A stretch of 44,109 nt of DNA, from IMG/VR virus record IMGVR_UViG_3300045453_000097, positions 1-44,109 of that record; one strand, given 5' to 3'. Below, piece by piece: positions 41,515 through 44,109 of the stretch; the first letter of the stretch is position 1; every line of letters begins with the position of its first letter. The notes beneath the pieces were generated by a model. It had not been told where the DNA came from, made no database searches, and worked only from the letters and a program-made list of their open reading frames with translations. Position numbers and translations under genes: made by a program. Source of the stretch: a virus.

Positions 41515-41754
41515 ATGGTCACCTTGAACAACGAAGATCCGGCCGACCCCAGTGTGCACGAGCCCACGCCGGCCTCACACATTCAGCAGAACCGGAAAGC
41601 GCTGACCACCAGCCTGCCCATCGTGCTTGACGCGATCGATGACGGAGACCACGAGCTGGCGCTGGAATGGATCCAGAACATGCAGAGCCAGCTGCGCGGA
41701 CTCCACCAGATGCTGACCCGCGCCAAGCACAACGGCGTGGACAAAGAGGCCTAA
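41515..41754 (+). CDS. hypothetical acidic protein, 79 aa
   Basis: The start with the best ribosome site is ATG 41515 (AAAGGA, MVTLNNEDPADPSVHEPTPA); an upstream ATG at 41482 in the same frame overlaps the previous stop (ATGA) and could be used instead, giving 90 aa. Helical middle 'LTTSLPIVLDAIDDGDHELA' and 'WIQNMQSQLRGLHQMLTRAK'. Last gene of the rightward chain. No family. Confidence 0.55.
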   Translation: MVTLNNEDPADPSVHEPTPASHIQQNRKALTTSLPIVLDAIDDGDHELALEWIQNMQSQLRGLHQMLTRAKHNGVDKEA

Positions 41755-41823
41755 CACAAGGTAACCGGCGCCAGCTTGCTGGCACTACCTGTAAGAGCCT
41801 ATCTCTTCAATGAAGGCAAAGCC

Positions 41824-42474
41824 TTAAATTCGAACGGTAGTCAGAATTCCTGGCTCACTGCATGTCAACTCGTAACACTCAACTCGTTGCCGCCCTATTC
41901 CATCAAAGTAGGTCATCGAAATCGTTACCGTTTCGCCAAATTTCATGTTTACGATGTTGTGCTCTTCACCATTGCCAAACTGTCCAAACGTTTGCGATCC
42001 TAGGTTCTCCGAATTGCACTGAATTACATACTGCAACCCAGTTACATTGCGCCCAAAGTTGGCCATGAATACTTGACTCTTTTCCACGAGGTTAGAGAAC
42101 GGCATTACCTTTATGTGGAACCTAAAGATTGGCTGTGTTGCCAAATCCCTCTCTTCAATTTCAGATTGATACTTCTCTTTTTCGTGAAGAAGCTGCTGGT
42201 TTGATATCCGCACCATTTCAATCTGCTGCTGCACCGATGCCTTCAGCTCGTCAGCCTGGAGCTTCAAAGCCGTATTGCTGTTTCTTAACTCTTCACCCTG
42301 CTGCAGGTAACCAACCACCAGCCACAGAAAAGCCACCGGGGAAAAGAAACCTGCAAAGAAATCACCCCATTCATTGAGTCCATCAGGCAGCGGCATCAGC
42401 CACATGAAGGCCACCATCACGCCCAACCACATCGCTGTCAGAACCACCCCGAAGACAAATCGCTTATCTTTCAT
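41824..42474 (-). CDS. membrane/coiled-coil protein, likely lysogenic-conversion gene, 216 aa
   Basis: Start chosen at MKDKRFVFGVVLTAMWLGVM because GGAG lies 6-7 bases upstream. Two TM segments at about 7-25 and 33-55 ('NEWGDFFAGFFSPVAFLWLV'), then 'GYLQQGEELRNSNTALKLQA' and a coiled coil (about 60-115), and a beta C-terminal part ('GRNVTGLQYVIQCNSENLGS'). I know this 'N-E-W-G-D-F-x-A-G-x-x-x-P-x-A-F-L-W' type from many bacteria, without function. AT-richer than its neighbours and opposite to both, so probably a moron expressed in the lysogen. Confidence 0.7.
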   Translation of the reverse strand: MKDKRFVFGVVLTAMWLGVMVAFMWLMPLPDGLNEWGDFFAGFFSPVAFLWLVVGYLQQGEELRNSNTALKLQADELKASVQQQIEMVRISNQQLLHEKEKYQSEIEERDLATQPIFRFHIKVMPFSNLVEKSQVFMANFGRNVTGLQYVIQCNSENLGSQTFGQFGNGEEHNIVNMKFGETVTISMTYFDGIGRQRVECYELTCSEPGILTTVRI

Positions 42475-42516
42475 GAACCGCTCCACTGAATCTTTCAGCT
42501 GAAGGTAACACCAAAA

Positions 42517-44109
42517 ATGCGCTGCTGCATCTACGCCCGCTACTCCACAGACCGCCAGAACGAGGCATCGATCAAAGACCAGGTGCAGGCCGCTGCACGC
42601 TACGCAGCGGCACAGGGCTGGGTCGTGGTGGCCACCCACACCGACAGTGAGCAGTCGGGCTCCACGCCCGTGGCCATGCGCCCAGGGGGCAAGGCCTTGC
42701 TGGCTGACTTGATGGCCAAGAAGTTTGACGTGCTGCTGGTTGAAGACCTGAGCCGTCTCAGCCGCCAGGTGGCCGAGTCCGAGAGCCTGATCAACCGGCT
42801 GGAGGCCCGAGGCGTGCGGATCGTGGGCATGTCTGACGCCTATGACTCCCGCTCGAAGGGGCGCAAAGTCACCCGGATCGCACGCAGCATGATCAACGAA
42901 CTGTACATCGATGACGTGCGGGACAAGACACACCGGGGCATGATCGGCAACATGAGCCGGGGCATGTCTGCCGGTGGGCGCACCTACGGCTACCGCAGCG
43001 AGCGCACACCGATTGGCTTCCAGATGGTCATTGACCAGGAAGAGGCCGACCATGTGCGCTGGATCTTTGAGCAGTTTGCCGACGGCAACAGCCCCCGCTA
43101 CATCGCCCACCAGCTCAACGCCCGAGGCATCCCCAGCGCCCGGGGCAGCACCTGGGCGGTCAGCGCCATCGTGGGCAGCAACGTGCGGGGCCTAGGCATG
43201 CTCAACAACGAGCTCTACATCGGGCGACACATCTGGAACCGCAGCCAGTGGATCAAAGATCCGGACACCGGAGCAAGGCGGCGCGTGGAGCGCCCACGCC
43301 ATGAGTGGATCGTGCGCGAGGATGAGACGCTGCGCATCATCGACCAAGAGCTGTGGGAACGGGTCAAGGCCCGCACCACGTCAAACCCGAACGCTGGCAG
43401 GCGTGGTGCTGCGCACCGCACGCTGTTTGGCGGCCTGATGACCTGCGGGCAGTGTGGTGGGCCCATCGTGAGCATCAACACGCACCGGTACGGCTGCTCG
43501 ATCCACAAGGACCGCGGCAACACCGTCTGCGGCAACTCACGCACCCTGCCGCGCGAGATGCTGGACAACCGCCTGATCACCGAGGTGCGCGACCAGCTGC
43601 TGCAGCCAGGACTGCTGATGGTCGTCAGGGCTGAGCTGAAGCGCCTGATGGCCCTGCACAGTCGCACGGCACGCGCGTCCACCACGGACATGCGCAAGCG
43701 CCTGCAGGAACTGGAAGGTCAGATTGGCAACCTAGTGGCATCGCTGGCCTCGGTGGGCTTCAGCGCGGCCGTGGCGAGCGCACTACAGGCCGCCGAGCGC
43801 GAGAAGGCCGAGCTGGAGGAAGCGCTGGCCATCAAGCTGCCCAGCAACACTGACATGGCCCTGGACGAGGTCGAGGGACGCTACAAGCGGATGCTGATGA
43901 GGCTGAAGACAGCGCTGGACGACGAAGACCGCGCGGCAGTGCGCACACTTCTGAGTCAGCTGATGGGATCGATGGTGGTGAAACCAACATCGGAAGGCGT
44001 GACCATCACCTATGAAGAACCCGCCGAGCGCCTGCTGTATGCAGCCGTCGGCGAGTCTCTAGGAGTGGTTGCGGGGGCCGGATTTGAACCAACGACCTTT
44101 GGGTTATGA
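42517..44109 (+). CDS. large serine recombinase (integrase), 530 aa
   Basis: Catalytic Ser10 in 'IYARYSTDRQNEASIKDQVQ', resolvase domain to about 140 ('LLVEDLSRLSRQVAESESLI'), recombinase domain about 155-285 ('YRSERTPIGFQMVIDQEEAD', 'ARGIPSARGSTWAVSAI'), zinc ribbon about 305-345 ('MTCGQCGGPIVSINTHRYGC', with a further Cys in 'VCGNSR'), then a coiled-coil region. It inserts and excises the prophage by serine-type recombination. The last 12 or so codons (GAGFEPTTFGL) come from the tRNA on the other strand, so the end of the gene is fixed by the attachment site. Divergent from the moron, start-to-start gap 42 bases. Confidence 0.92.
   Translation: MRCCIYARYSTDRQNEASIKDQVQAAARYAAAQGWVVVATHTDSEQSGSTPVAMRPGGKALLADLMAKKFDVLLVEDLSRLSRQVAESESLINRLEARGVRIVGMSDAYDSRSKGRKVTRIARSMINELYIDDVRDKTHRGMIGNMSRGMSAGGRTYGYRSERTPIGFQMVIDQEEADHVRWIFEQFADGNSPRYIAHQLNARGIPSARGSTWAVSAIVGSNVRGLGMLNNELYIGRHIWNRSQWIKDPDTGARRRVERPRHEWIVREDETLRIIDQELWERVKARTTSNPNAGRRGAAHRTLFGGLMTCGQCGGPIVSINTHRYGCSIHKDRGNTVCGNSRTLPREMLDNRLITEVRDQLLQPGLLMVVRAELKRLMALHSRTARASTTDMRKRLQELEGQIGNLVASLASVGFSAAVASALQAAEREKAELEEALAIKLPSNTDMALDEVEGRYKRMLMRLKTALDDEDRAAVRTLLSQLMGSMVVKPTSEGVTITYEEPAERLLYAAVGESLGVVAGAGFEPTTFGL
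44066..44109 (-). tRNA. 3' part of initiator tRNA-fMet (CAT), cut by the window edge
   Basis: Reverse strand reads T-CAT-AA (anticodon loop), then CCC, variable AGGTC, T-arm GTTGG-TTCAAAT-CCGGC, acceptor CCCCGCA, A73 and encoded CCA. Three C at 39-41 (GC-rich anticodon stem) and A72, which implies a 1:72 mismatch, are hallmarks of initiator tRNA. Only the 3' half is inside the window; the 5' half would be just beyond. It overlaps the integrase 3' end and is the likely attachment site. Confidence 0.85.

Overview
The window is most of an integrated tailed phage (siphovirus-type, lambda-like architecture) in a high-GC betaproteobacterium, most likely a Burkholderiales host. The head, tail, lysis and early gene families are those common in Burkholderiales prophages. 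A cargo gene carries a PEP-CTERM (exosortase) sorting signal, which suggests a host of the Rubrivivax/Aquabacterium/Rhodoferax kind. No ribosomal or housekeeping genes are present apart from part of one tRNA at the right edge.

Layout. The late region lies on the minus strand and, read from high to low coordinates, runs: primase-helicase (29.8-32.4 kb), a non-coding gap with 9-bp iterons, small and large terminase (GpA family), an HTH regulator, a hairpin/terminator region, gpW-like joiner, lambda-type portal, a tailspike-like beta-helix protein, S49 head protease with a nested scaffold start, DUF2190 decoration protein, major capsid, head-tail proteins, tail tube, gpG/gpT-like chaperones, tape measure, distal tail and hub proteins (DUF2460, DUF2163, NlpC/P60), a 1190-aa J-like tip protein, holins, endolysin, fibre proteins, and finally an i-spanin with a fully embedded Rz1. 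Three small genes run against this transcript: 1-260 (two genes), 21644-22216 (PEP-CTERM) and 32983-33207.

Control region. A YdaS/Cro-like gene (minus) and an S24-type repressor (plus) diverge at 33.5 kb. I find six copies of an operator-like motif, AAC-N4-GTTGATG or close variants: three between these two genes and three around a second, rightward promoter at 34.56 kb (TTGACA-17-TAGACT). One repressor therefore probably controls two lytic operons: leftward (Cro, CII, primase, then late genes) and rightward (ParB-like, HD hydrolase, Gp37/Gp68 and many small genes). The repressor has lost both residues expected of the S24 Ser/Lys dyad.

Right end. The rightward operon (34.6-41.75 kb) is a tightly overlapping chain of mostly small genes, one interrupted by an in-frame TGA. 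It is followed by a minus-strand membrane/coiled-coil protein, probably a lysogenic-conversion gene, and a large serine recombinase. The last codons of the integrase are written across the 3' half of an initiator tRNA-fMet gene on the opposite strand, which marks the attachment site. The other attachment site is not inside the window.
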